DNA from: G965216905 sp965216905
GTDB taxonomy: Bacteria > Actinomycetota > Acidimicrobiia > Spongiisociales > ZC4RG35
Assembly (NCBI GenBank): GCA_965216905.1
Contig: OZ244213.1
Location: 434,001 to 498,000, forward strand
Direction: 5' to 3'
DNA: 64,000 nt
Shown: one piece after another, positions 8,107 through 16,207 of the stretch
Position numbering within the stretch: position 1 is the first letter of the stretch
How the letters are laid out: each line of letters opens with the position of its first letter
The notes under the pieces: generated by a model
Told to the model about the DNA's origin: nothing
Database searches by the model: none
Seen by the model: the letters and a program-made list of their open reading frames with translations, nothing else
Made by a program: the position numbers and the translations under genes

Positions 8107-9108
8107 ATGCCCGAACCCATCGTCAGCGTCCGCGCCGTCTCCAAGAGTTTCGGCGACATCCATGCCCTCACCGACGTGGACCTCGAATTCGATGCCGGGA
8201 TGATCTTCGGACTGCTCGGACCCAACGGAGCCGGCAAGACCACCCTCATCCGGATCCTGGCCACCCTGTTGAAGCCCACATCCGGGTCGGCGGAGGTGGC
8301 CGGAATCGACGTCGTCGCCGATCCCAATGCCGTCCGGCGCCAGATCGGCCTCGCCGGACAGTTCGCCGCAGTCGACGACTACCAGACCGGGCGTGAGAAC
8401 GTCGAGATGATCGGCCGCCTCTACCAGTTGCCGGCCGCAGAAGCGCAACGCAGGACGGACGAGATTCTCGAGCGGATCGGATTGATGGATGCAGCCGACC
8501 GGCCGGTTCGGACGTACTCCGGTGGAATGCGCCGACGGCTGGATCTGGCGGCTTCGATGGTCGGTCGCCCGACCGTCCTGTTCCTGGACGAGCCGACGAC
8601 CGGAATCGACCCTCGCAGCAGAATCGACATCTGGGACATCGTCCAAGACTTGGTCGACGGCGGCACGACGATTCTCCTCACCACTCAGTATCTGGACGAG
8701 GCCGACCAGCTCGCCGACCGCATTGCGGTCATCGATCAGGGACGCCTGATCACCGAGGGGACGAGTGAAGAGTTGAAGGAGCGGCTGGGAACGTCGGTCA
8801 TCGAACTGACGGTGACCCCGGACACGAGAGCCGCGGCGGTGGACGCCCTTCGAATCCTGTCCAGGGACTCGATGACGATCGATGAACGGACGAGTTCCCT
8901 GTCCCTCCCGGCGGCCGAAGGTGCCACCAGCCTCCTGGAGGTGGTCCGGACGCTCGATGACGCCGGCGTCGATCCGATCGACATCGGCATTCGACGCCCG
9001 ACGCTCGACGACGTGTTCCTCGAGCTGACCGGTCGTCCGACCGAAGCCACCGACCCCGCTTCTCCACCGTCGAACGGCCGCCGTGGAAGAAACCGGAGGG
9101 CACGATGA
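8107..9108 (+). CDS. ABC exporter ATP-binding protein (DrrA-like)
   Basis: 333 residues. Walker A is GPNGAGKTT (about 38-46), the signature is YSGGMRRRLDLAASMVGRP, Walker B is VLFLDEPTTGID, and the H-loop is LLTTQYLDEADQLADR. The C-terminal extension of about 90 residues (IELTVTPDTRAAAVDALRIL...RRPTLDDVFLELTGRP) is the hallmark of the DrrA/daunorubicin-resistance group. It powers the permease encoded next, whose ATG overlaps this stop by four bases. The pair probably exports a drug-like or lipid compound under control of the divergent MarR gene. The substrate is unknown. Confidence 0.93.
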   Translation: MPEPIVSVRAVSKSFGDIHALTDVDLEFDAGMIFGLLGPNGAGKTTLIRILATLLKPTSGSAEVAGIDVVADPNAVRRQIGLAGQFAAVDDYQTGRENVEMIGRLYQLPAAEAQRRTDEILERIGLMDAADRPVRTYSGGMRRRLDLAASMVGRPTVLFLDEPTTGIDPRSRIDIWDIVQDLVDGGTTILLTTQYLDEADQLADRIAVIDQGRLITEGTSEELKERLGTSVIELTVTPDTRAAAVDALRILSRDSMTIDERTSSLSLPAAEGATSLLEVVRTLDDAGVDPIDIGIRRPTLDDVFLELTGRPTEATDPASPPSNGRRGRNRRAR

Positions 9109-10004
9109 CCGATCTCGCAGCACAACCTCAGCTCAAGGGTGCCCCTCGGCGCACGCTTGCGTCCACTGCGGCCGACATCTGGATCATCGTCAGGAGGAAC
9201 ATCCGGCGAGTTCGGCGGCTGCCGCAGCTCCTCGTCTTCGCCACCATTCAACCGGTGATGTTCCTCCTGCTGTTCAACTACGTGTTCGGCGGGAGCATCG
9301 GCCTGGCCATCCCGCCTGCTGCCGATGGGAAGTACATCAACTGGCTCCTGCCCGGGATTCTGATCCAGGTGGCCACGTTCGGGGCAACCCAGACCGCCGT
9401 GGGCCTGACAGAGGATTTGAAGGCGGGAGTCGTCGACCGTTTCCGATCGCTGCCGATGGCCCGGTCGGCCGTCCTCGCCGGACGGACGTTCGCCGACCTG
9501 CTCCGCAACATCTTCGTGATCGGCCTGATGGTGGCTGCTGGATTCATCATGGGCTTCCGGCCCCAGACCGGAATGATCGGCCTGGCGGCCGGCTTCGCAG
9601 TGGCGATGCTGTTCGCGTATGCGTTCTCGTGGATCATGGCGTCGATCGGCCTGGCGGTGAAAGACACCGAGACCGCCCAGACCGCCGGATTCATCTGGCT
9701 CTTCCCACTCGTCTTCGCCAGCTCGATCTTCGCTCCGATCGAGACCTTTCCAGGTTGGCTCCAGGGCTTTGCCACCTATCAACCCGTCAGCGTCGTGGCC
9801 AGCGCCATTCGCGGGCTCATCCTCGGTCAGGGATCGCTGGCAGAGGCGACGATGACGGCCCAAGGAATGGTGGTGACCCAGGAGGCGCTGGCGGCGGCAC
9901 CATCGGTGTCGGGCCAGGTCGTGCTGGCGCTGGGATGGATCGCGGTCATCTTGCTCGTGTTTCCACCCCTGGCCATCCGGCTGTACCGGCGCGCGGTGAA
10001 CTGA
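9105..10004 (+). CDS. ABC-2 type exporter permease (DrrB-like)
   Basis: The 299-residue inner-membrane protein has about six hydrophobic segments (PQLLVFATIQPVMFLLLFNYVF, LLPGILIQVATFGATQTAVG, NIFVIGLMVAAGFIMGF, MIGLAAGFAVAMLFAYAFSWIMASIG, AGFIWLFPLVFASSIFAPIETF, LALGWIAVILLVFPPLAIRLYRR). The soluble N-terminus and the motif VVDRFRSLPMARSAVLAGR are characteristic of ABC-2 permeases of the DrrB family. It is coupled to the ATPase gene by an ATGA overlap. Confidence 0.92.
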   Translation: MTDLAAQPQLKGAPRRTLASTAADIWIIVRRNIRRVRRLPQLLVFATIQPVMFLLLFNYVFGGSIGLAIPPAADGKYINWLLPGILIQVATFGATQTAVGLTEDLKAGVVDRFRSLPMARSAVLAGRTFADLLRNIFVIGLMVAAGFIMGFRPQTGMIGLAAGFAVAMLFAYAFSWIMASIGLAVKDTETAQTAGFIWLFPLVFASSIFAPIETFPGWLQGFATYQPVSVVASAIRGLILGQGSLAEATMTAQGMVVTQEALAAAPSVSGQVVLALGWIAVILLVFPPLAIRLYRRAVN

Positions 10005-10060
10005 CACCCGGGTCGTGACAAACCCGGCGATCGAAACGGGGCCATCGAGAGTCGTCCACG

Positions 10061-10158
10061 GAGACTGGGCCAACGAGACTGGGCCAACGAGACTGGGCCA
10101 ACGAGACTGGGCCAACGAGGCTGGGTCACCGAGATTGGGTCACCGCGATTGGGCCAAC
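10061..10158. repeat. Minisatellite: seven tandem 14-bp units
   Basis: The first four units (10061-10116) are identical copies of GAGACTGGGCCAAC. The next three (10117-10158) are diverged, at two to four positions each (for example GAGGCTGGGTCACC). The period is not a multiple of three, and no convincing gene covers it. It lies in the gap after the ABC exporter operon. It may simply be replication slippage, or it may be a multi-copy protein-binding site. Confidence 0.95.
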
Positions 10159-10213
10159 GGGCGAACGAGACCAGCGTGACGAGTCCGACCGACCCGGGAC
10201 GGGTGCGGCTTCG

Positions 10214-10324
10214 TCAGTGCGTGCGCTGCTCGACTTCGGCCACGATGGCGCCGAAGGCGAGAGACATCAACGCCACGATGGGAGCGGCGAGGGTGAGGTC
10301 GATGCTCGAGAGCAATCGCTGCAT
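10214..10324 (-). CDS. Possible small membrane protein (36 aa)
   Basis: The minus-strand frame codes for MQRLLSSIDLTLAAPIVALM and then SLAFGAIVAEVEQRTH. This is a single hydrophobic segment with a charged tail. Third-codon positions are almost all G or C, as in neighbouring real genes, which supports coding. An in-frame ATG at 10363 would add 13 residues with weaker codon bias. No ribosome-binding site is seen before either start. Function is unknown, and the frame could be chance. Confidence 0.35.
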   Translation of the reverse strand: MQRLLSSIDLTLAAPIVALMSLAFGAIVAEVEQRTH

Positions 10325-10392
10325 GCGGGAAGCTTGGTGATCCCGTCCGGCGATGTCAACCATCGACGCCCGCTCCGGACTCTGGAAGGCCG

Positions 10393-10404
10393 TACGCTGG
10401 CCGG
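10393..10404 (+). promoter_or_regulatory. -10 element for a leaderless transcript
   Basis: TACGCT (10393-10398) is followed by GGCCGG and the GTG start at 10405. The spacing is the same as in the other TANNNT-N6-start cases in this window, and no ribosome-binding site is present. Confidence 0.42.
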
Positions 10405-11691
10405 GTGCCGCACATCTCCTTGTCGACCGTCGGTTCGCGGGGTGACGTTCAGCCTTTCGTCGCCCTCGGGCGAGGACTCCGCGATGCAGGGCACGACGTC
10501 ACGCTGGCGACGCACGAACCGTTCCGACCGATGGCCGAAGCAGCCGGTCTCCACTTCGCTCCCCTACCGGGCGACCCGAGAGTGGTTCTCGAATCCGCCG
10601 CCGCCGCCCGGCTGCTCCGACCAGGCCACGGACCCGTGGCGTTTGCGAGACGGTTCCTGGCCGTGCTCGAACCTTGGTTCGAGCAGCTGGCCGATGCCAC
10701 CGCCCCGCTCACGCTCAGGTCGGACCTGGCCGTCTACTCGCCGCTCGCCTTCACCGTCTGGCATCAGGCCCAGTCCTCGGGTATCCCGACGGTGCTGGCG
10801 ACGCTGCAGCCCTTCGAGCCCACTCGGTCGTTCGCGGCCGTGGCAACCGGCCACGTCGACCTCGGGCGACTGAATCTCGCCAGTCATCGCCTCCTCCGTC
10901 AGCTGTTCTGGCAACCCCTTCGGACCACCGTCAATCGCTGGCGCTCCACGGAGCTCGACCTTCCACCACTGCCCCTGTCGGGACCGTTCGGCCAGCTCGA
11001 CGAGCCGGTCGTGTGTGGCTACTCGACCGTGCTGCTTCCGCGTCCCGCCGATTGGCCGGATCGAGTGACGGTCACAGGAGCGTGGCACCAGCGATCGCCG
11101 GGAGCACTCGACGAGGATCTGCTGGCGTTTCTCGACCACCCGGAGGCACCGATCTACGTCGGATTCGGTTCACTGGCCGTGACCGACGTCGAGCGGTTGA
11201 CGACGGTCGTCGGAGCGGCGAGCCTCGACGCCGGGAGGAGGGTTGTGCTCGGAAGCGGATGGGCCGGACTCGACTCGACGAATCCCGATCGGGTTCACGT
11301 CGTCGGCGACACGCCGCACGACCTCCTCTTTCCGCGTATGAGTGCCGTGGTGCACCATGGCGGAGCGGGCACCACCCATACCGCCGCCCGATGTGGCACA
11401 CCTCAGGTCATCGCTCCGACATACGCGGATCAGCCGTTCTGGTCAACCGTCGTGCGGCGAGCGGGAATCGGCACCGAGATCGCCGCTCCGATCGAACTCG
11501 AAGCGTCCGAGCTGGTCGCCGCACTCCACACCGTGACCCGCAGAACGACCGCCGATCGAGCCCGTCGGGTGGCTACGTTGATGCAGCAAGAATCGGGTGT
11601 CGCCGGCGCGGTGGCGGTGATCGAGCGGCACCTCGACCGAGAGACCGTCGGGGCGGAGCGTCTTCGACGGCGAGAACACGAGGCAGGATGA
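10405..11691 (+). CDS. Glycosyltransferase, UGT/GT28-like (GT-B fold)
   Basis: 428 residues. The N-terminal half opens with ISLSTVGSRGDVQPFVALGRGLRDAGHDVTLATH, the acceptor-side start seen in sterol and macrolide glucosyltransferases. The C-terminal donor domain contains VHHGGAGTTHTAARCGTPQVIAPTYADQPFW, the UDP-sugar binding signature (HGGAGTT...P...DQ). It probably transfers a sugar from a nucleotide donor to a lipid, a sterol-like compound or a natural product. It starts with GTG and its stop overlaps the ATG of the following DUF885 gene (ATGA), so the two are coupled. Why they are linked is not clear. Confidence 0.9.
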   Translation: MPHISLSTVGSRGDVQPFVALGRGLRDAGHDVTLATHEPFRPMAEAAGLHFAPLPGDPRVVLESAAAARLLRPGHGPVAFARRFLAVLEPWFEQLADATAPLTLRSDLAVYSPLAFTVWHQAQSSGIPTVLATLQPFEPTRSFAAVATGHVDLGRLNLASHRLLRQLFWQPLRTTVNRWRSTELDLPPLPLSGPFGQLDEPVVCGYSTVLLPRPADWPDRVTVTGAWHQRSPGALDEDLLAFLDHPEAPIYVGFGSLAVTDVERLTTVVGAASLDAGRRVVLGSGWAGLDSTNPDRVHVVGDTPHDLLFPRMSAVVHHGGAGTTHTAARCGTPQVIAPTYADQPFWSTVVRRAGIGTEIAAPIELEASELVAALHTVTRRTTADRARRVATLMQQESGVAGAVAVIERHLDRETVGAERLRRREHEAG

Positions 11692-13337
11692 CCGACATCA
11701 ACGCGTTGGGCGACCGCTACGTCGCATACCGAAAGAGAACGGAGCATGAGCTGGCGCTCTGGTCGGGCGACATGCTGCACCTCGAGCGTTGGGACGACGT
11801 GACCGCCGGCGGGCTCGAATCGAGAAGGCGGTCGCTCGAGGAGTTCGAGCGGGAGGCGCTGGAGCTCTTGGCCGAGGGCGCGTCGGATTGGCGAGAACGC
11901 TCCCTCGGAGAGACGGTGGCGTTCGGAGCGTGGTCCGCCCGGACACAGATGGCCTGGCGTGAGGAACTCCGCTGGGTCAACCACACCATGGGCGTCATCC
12001 CGATGACGCTCACCTTCCTGCCGCGGTTCCCGCTGGCGACAGCCGAGGACGGGGCCAGGTACCTCGAGAAGCTGCATGGGTTCGGGACGTTCGTCGATAT
12101 GTGGCGAGCGCGACTCGACGATGGCGCTCGCGCCGGAATCGTGCCCATCCGTCACCACGTCGCCTCGCTGATACACCAGATCGAGGTCCTCCTCCGCAGA
12201 CAGATGTCGGCCACCCGCCTGGCCCGGCAGGCACCTCCCAGCCGGCTGTCGCCGGCTGCGGCGGCCGCTTGGCGAGAGCAGCTTCTCCTCACGCTCGACA
12301 CGACCGTGGCACCGGCTCTTCATCGCCTCGTGGAGACGCTTCGCACCGCGACGCTGCCTGTCGCCCGCCCCGACGATCGGCCGGGACTGTGCCATCTCGA
12401 CGGCGGCGAGGCCGTCTACGCCGACATGCTGCGTGCGTCGATCACCACCGACCACACGCCCGCCGACGTCCACGAGATCGGACTCGAGCACATCAGCCGC
12501 CTCGAGGATGAGTACCGCCAGGTGGGAGCGGCGGCCCTCGACGAGACCGACGTCCCGACGCTGTACCGGCGTCTCCGCGACGACCCCGACTTGCACTACC
12601 AAAGCGCCGAGCAACTGGTCGACGACGCCCGGCGGGCATTGGAGCGTGCCCAGGCCGCCTCCGAGGACTGGTTTCGGAGGTTGCCGGTGTCGCCGTGCTC
12701 GGCAGAGGCCATCGAACAGGGGCCGCTCGCCTACTACTCGCGCCCCCTCGCCGACGGCTCGAAGGACGGGACATTCTTCTTCAACACGAAGGATCCGGCG
12801 ATGTGGGGGACCTTCCAGTTGGAGTCGACGACCTTTCATGAGGGAATCCCCGGCCATCACCTCCAGCTGGCGCTCGCCGTGGAAGACGACCAGCTGCACG
12901 ATGTCCACCGAGAGTTCGGTGTCGCCGCCTACGCAGAGGGGTGGGGCCTCTACTCGGAGCGTCTGGCCGACGAGATGGGTCTCTACAGCAGTGAGCTCGA
13001 CCGACTCGGCATGCTGGCCGCCGACTCGATGCGGGCGTGCCGCCTGGTCGTCGACACGGGTCTCCATGCCATGGGTTGGTCGCGGGATCGGGCCATCCGC
13101 TACATGGTCGACAACTCTCCCGTCACGGCGGTGCAGATCGAAGGTGAGATCGACCGCTACATCGGTGTGCCGGGCCAGGCCGCCAGCTACCTCATGGGCC
13201 GCCGAGAGATCGAGGACATCCGAGCGACCGCCGAGCAACGCCCGGACTGGGATCGGACGGCCTTTCATGACTCCGTGCTCTCATGTGGCTCCGTCCCGCT
13301 GGCGACGCTCCGCTCGATCGTGCTCGACACCGACTGA
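11688..13337 (+). CDS. DUF885 family protein, putative zinc-dependent peptidase/hydrolase (second copy)
   Basis: 549 residues from the ATG at 11688. The motif TTFHEGIPGHHLQLALAVE gives the metal-binding histidines, and VAAYAEGWGLYSERLADEMG gives the downstream glutamates. VPGQAASYLMGRREIEDIR is the conserved C-terminal helix. The architecture equals that of the 4260-5903 gene, but the two proteins are clearly diverged outside these motifs, so this looks like an old duplication or separate acquisition. The frame is open far upstream, inside the glycosyltransferase gene. ATG at 11688 is chosen from the four-base overlap and the start of similarity. Confidence 0.88.
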   Translation: MTDINALGDRYVAYRKRTEHELALWSGDMLHLERWDDVTAGGLESRRRSLEEFEREALELLAEGASDWRERSLGETVAFGAWSARTQMAWREELRWVNHTMGVIPMTLTFLPRFPLATAEDGARYLEKLHGFGTFVDMWRARLDDGARAGIVPIRHHVASLIHQIEVLLRRQMSATRLARQAPPSRLSPAAAAAWREQLLLTLDTTVAPALHRLVETLRTATLPVARPDDRPGLCHLDGGEAVYADMLRASITTDHTPADVHEIGLEHISRLEDEYRQVGAAALDETDVPTLYRRLRDDPDLHYQSAEQLVDDARRALERAQAASEDWFRRLPVSPCSAEAIEQGPLAYYSRPLADGSKDGTFFFNTKDPAMWGTFQLESTTFHEGIPGHHLQLALAVEDDQLHDVHREFGVAAYAEGWGLYSERLADEMGLYSSELDRLGMLAADSMRACRLVVDTGLHAMGWSRDRAIRYMVDNSPVTAVQIEGEIDRYIGVPGQAASYLMGRREIEDIRATAEQRPDWDRTAFHDSVLSCGSVPLATLRSIVLDTD

Positions 13338-14582
13338 TCACGGGCTGGCCTCCACCGTGGCCAGCCGAGCCTCGAGGTACCGACGCTCGACCTGGTTCGT
13401 CGTGAGATCGATCGCACGCAGGTAGGCCGTGCGAGCCGGATCCATGCGACCGAGTTGGCGGAGCAAGTCCGCCCGGGCGGCGTGGAACATGGCGTGCCCG
13501 TCGAGCTGGCCGCCGAGCCGGTCGAGCAACACCAGACCCGCCTCGGGACCTCGCCACATCGAAACGGCCACGGCGTGGTTCAGCGCCACCACCGGAGTGG
13601 GGCGGTGCCGGACCAACTCTCCGTAGAGGGCTGCGATCTGTTTCCAGTCGGTGTCGTCGAAGGAGGGCGACTCGGCGTGGACGGCTGCGATCGCGGCCTC
13701 TATCTGATACGGACCCGGCCGGCCAGCCCGAAGTGCACGTTCCAGCAACGCAACGGCGGCCTGGATGCCGTCGACGTCCCATGTCTTCCGGTCCTGGTCG
13801 GCGAGCAGCACGAGTGACCCATCGGGCGACTGGCGGGCATCGGAGCGTGCGCCATGCAGCAGCATCAACGCCAGGAGCCCGCCGACCTCGGGCTCGTCCG
13901 GCATCAGTTCGAGCAGGCAGCGGCCCAACCTGATCGCTTCCCGAGCGAGGTCCGGGCGGTCGACCGAGTGCCCCGAGGTCGCTCGGTATCCCTCGGTGAA
14001 GATCAGATAGACGACGGCGAGCACCGCGGTCAGTCGCTCGGGAAGGAGATCGGCGGATGGGACCTCGTACGGGATGCCGGCATCCTTGACCTTCCGCTTG
14101 GCTCGAACGATGCGCTGATACATCGCAGTCTCGGACACCAGCAGCGCGGCGGCCACCTCACCGGTCGTGAGCCCTCCCAGCGTCTTCAGCGCCAGCGCAA
14201 CACGTGCCTCCATCGGCAATGCCGGGTGGCAACACGTGAAGATCAAGCGGAGACGCTCGTCGGGCACGTCCTCATCGGGATGCCACTCCTCCACCTCTCG
14301 CCGGAGCCGGGTCAGTGTCGCCAACTCCTCGGTCTTCCGTTCCAGCGTCTTGCGTCTCCGGAGTCGGTCGATCGCCTTCCGACGCGCAGTCGTCACCAGC
14401 CACGCCCCCGGACGATCGGGGATCCCCCGATCGCGCCACACCGTCATGGCACCGGCCAGCGATTCCGCGACGACGTCCTCGGCCAACTCCAGATCTCGAA
14501 TGGACCGGTTGACCGCGGCCACGATCATGCCGTACTCGTCTCGGAAGACCCGCTCGATCGCCTCTCGGGTCTCATCGGCCAT
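13338..14582 (-). CDS. ECF42-type RNA polymerase sigma factor with TPR-like C-terminal domain
   Basis: 414 residues. Sigma region 2 (EAIERVFRDEYGMIVAAVNR...DLELAEDVVAESLAGAM) and region 4 (LKTLGGLTTGEVAAALLVSETAMYQRIVRAKRKV) flank the hallmark DERLRLIFTCCHPAL of this group. A helical C-terminal extension of about 200 residues (DUF6596/TPR-like) replaces a separate anti-sigma factor. ECF42 sigma factors are usually encoded with DGPF/YCII proteins, and here the DGPF gene overlaps this start by 11 bases. The stop abuts that of the convergent DUF885 gene. Targets cannot be predicted. Confidence 0.94.
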   Translation of the reverse strand: MADETREAIERVFRDEYGMIVAAVNRSIRDLELAEDVVAESLAGAMTVWRDRGIPDRPGAWLVTTARRKAIDRLRRRKTLERKTEELATLTRLRREVEEWHPDEDVPDERLRLIFTCCHPALPMEARVALALKTLGGLTTGEVAAALLVSETAMYQRIVRAKRKVKDAGIPYEVPSADLLPERLTAVLAVVYLIFTEGYRATSGHSVDRPDLAREAIRLGRCLLELMPDEPEVGGLLALMLLHGARSDARQSPDGSLVLLADQDRKTWDVDGIQAAVALLERALRAGRPGPYQIEAAIAAVHAESPSFDDTDWKQIAALYGELVRHRPTPVVALNHAVAVSMWRGPEAGLVLLDRLGGQLDGHAMFHAARADLLRQLGRMDPARTAYLRAIDLTTNQVERRYLEARLATVEASP

Positions 14583-14865
14583 GGTCGGCCACCGGCCGGA
14601 TCTCCACGACTCCCTGTCGGGCGATCCGACCGCCCAGGGCCACTGCGTGGTCGATGTCTCGACACTCGACCACGTGGAGACCCACCAAACGCTCCAATGC
14701 CGGGAGTCCGCTCGGGTCCATCGTGACCGCCTCGCCGTCGCCCCGGAGCGTCACGGCCGCCCACCCTGGCCGGACGGGAGCGCTCACCTGTACGCCCGCA
14801 ACGTCCTCGAGCGTCGACGGGGTAGGTCCCGAACCGTCATCGAACACCAACAACACATACCGCAT
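14572..14865 (-). CDS. YCII/DGPF domain protein
   Basis: 97 residues beginning MRYVLLVFDDGSGPTPS, a small ferredoxin-like fold with the YCII pattern: a central WAAVTLRGDGEAVTMDPSGL and a C-terminal ECRDIDHAVALGGRIARQGVVEIRPV. DGPF proteins are genetic partners of ECF42 sigma factors and are thought to be their targets or modulators. It is shorter than many DGPF proteins (about 120) and has a degenerate first motif. It is the first gene of the pair. A perfect 7-bp hairpin sits directly before its ATG. Confidence 0.8.
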   Translation of the reverse strand: MRYVLLVFDDGSGPTPSTLEDVAGVQVSAPVRPGWAAVTLRGDGEAVTMDPSGLPALERLVGLHVVECRDIDHAVALGGRIARQGVVEIRPVADHGR

Positions 14866-14883
14866 CTTCGTCTCTCGACGAAG
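14866..14883 (-). promoter_or_regulatory. Hairpin abutting the start of the DGPF gene
   Basis: CTTCGTC and GACGAAG form a 7-bp perfect stem with a four-base loop that ends immediately before the ATG at 14865 on the minus strand. It would occupy the place of a ribosome-binding site. It could be an operator or a translation-control hairpin. This is inference from position only. Confidence 0.4.
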
Positions 14884-14928
14884 CGCCCGCCCTCGATTCG
14901 ACGAATCCGACTGCGCACCGCTGGAGCG

Positions 14929-16077
14929 TCATCGACTCCCGAGCGTCACCGGTACCTCGAGCTCACGACCGTCCCGAATCACGACCAACGTGACCACGTC
15001 GCCGGCCTGGTACGAGCGCACCTGTCCCGCCAGGTCGGCGATGCCCGTCACGGGCTTGCCGTCGAAGCGGACGACCGTATCCCCGGGGAGGATGCCGGCA
15101 CTCTCGGCCGCCGTGCCGGGCGTCACCGCAGTGATGACTGCCCCGGCCGCCTCGCCCACCCCGGCCGGCTGGCCGGACACGCCCAGGAACCCGGCCACGA
15201 AGTCGGTACCCGACTCGAGGGCGGTCGCCACCCGATAGGCACGGTCGACCGGAACGGCAAAGCCGACCCCGTCATTGGCTCCCGAGGTCGAGTAGATGGA
15301 GACGTTGATCCCGATCAGCCGGCCGAAACGGTCGACGAGGGCGCCACCGGAGTTCCCCGGGTTGATCGACGCATCGGTCTGAATCATGTTCTGGTAACCA
15401 TCGACTCCGGGGATGGAACGGTCGACGGCGCTGACCACGCCGGAGGTGACCGTCGACTCGAGCCCCCATGGGCTACCCACCGCCACGGCCAGTTGCCCCA
15501 CCCGGATCTCGTCGTCCAGCGCCAGCGGGATGGCGGGGAGGCCGGTCCGATCGATGGTGATGACGGCGACGTCGTTGGACGCGTCTGCGCCGAGCACCTC
15601 ACCGCGCAGCAAGCTGCCGTCCGAGAGACGAATGTTCACTGCGGTTGCACCCTCGACCACGTGGGCAGCTGTCAGGATCTTCCCGTCCGCGTCGTAGATG
15701 ACGCCACTCCCGAAGCCCGACTGACCGACCTCGATCTGCACGACGGACGGAAGCACGGCCTCGGCGATGTCGGCCACCGGCTCCGTCCCCGTCGCCAGGT
15801 CACTCCCGCGACTCAGATTGACCCCAGGTGCCACCGTTGTCGTCGGCGCCGCCACCTCGATCGCAGCCGGCGCGGGAATCGGGTCGACGTCGGCGGTCAC
15901 GAGCCACCCGATCCCGACACCGGAGCCGAACAGCGCCAGCGCTCCCAGCAGGGTCGATACCAATTTGGCCGGCCGACTCCGCCCGGAAGCCGGGGGATCG
16001 CCATCTGCCCGTGTCGCCGGCGGCGTCACGTATCGGATCGACTCATCCGATGCGGTCAAGTCTTCAAAATGGTCCAT
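14929..16077 (-). CDS. HtrA/DegP-like trypsin-like serine protease with PDZ domain
   Basis: 382 residues from ATG 16077 (a GTG one codon upstream is also possible). A cytoplasmic tail of about 38 residues precedes one membrane segment (LVSTLLGALALFGSGVGIGWLVTA) and a linker. The protease domain holds the catalytic triad: LTAAHVVEG (H139), DASNDVAVITID (D169) and INPGNSGGALVD (S243). A single PDZ domain closes the protein (GDTVVRFDGKPVTGIADLAGQVRS). It acts outside the membrane in protein quality control. It lies downstream of a response regulator and histidine kinase on the same strand, an order like mycobacterial mprA-mprB-pepD. Confidence 0.94.
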   Translation of the reverse strand: MDHFEDLTASDESIRYVTPPATRADGDPPASGRSRPAKLVSTLLGALALFGSGVGIGWLVTADVDPIPAPAAIEVAAPTTTVAPGVNLSRGSDLATGTEPVADIAEAVLPSVVQIEVGQSGFGSGVIYDADGKILTAAHVVEGATAVNIRLSDGSLLRGEVLGADASNDVAVITIDRTGLPAIPLALDDEIRVGQLAVAVGSPWGLESTVTSGVVSAVDRSIPGVDGYQNMIQTDASINPGNSGGALVDRFGRLIGINVSIYSTSGANDGVGFAVPVDRAYRVATALESGTDFVAGFLGVSGQPAGVGEAAGAVITAVTPGTAAESAGILPGDTVVRFDGKPVTGIADLAGQVRSYQAGDVVTLVVIRDGRELEVPVTLGSR

Positions 16078-16207
16078 CACGTCCAGCCGATCTCAGGTGT
16101 GTACGAACGTCAACGCCGGTCACGTCTATCGCCTTCCCGCTAAAGGTCCGGTAAACCCGTCCTGCGACCCACCGATCGTCGTCTCGCCCGAGTCGGCGGG
16201 CACCATG

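Noticed and set aside
10674..11687. Long plus-strand open frame joined to the DUF885 gene
   Set aside because: It overlaps the glycosyltransferase in another frame, is rich in arginine and serine as GC-rich shadow frames are, and has no domain. The DUF885 similarity starts only at 11688.
11430..13268. 612-residue minus-strand open frame opposite the DUF885 gene
   Set aside because: It lies opposite a well-supported gene and mirrors its codon bias. It has no recognisable motif.
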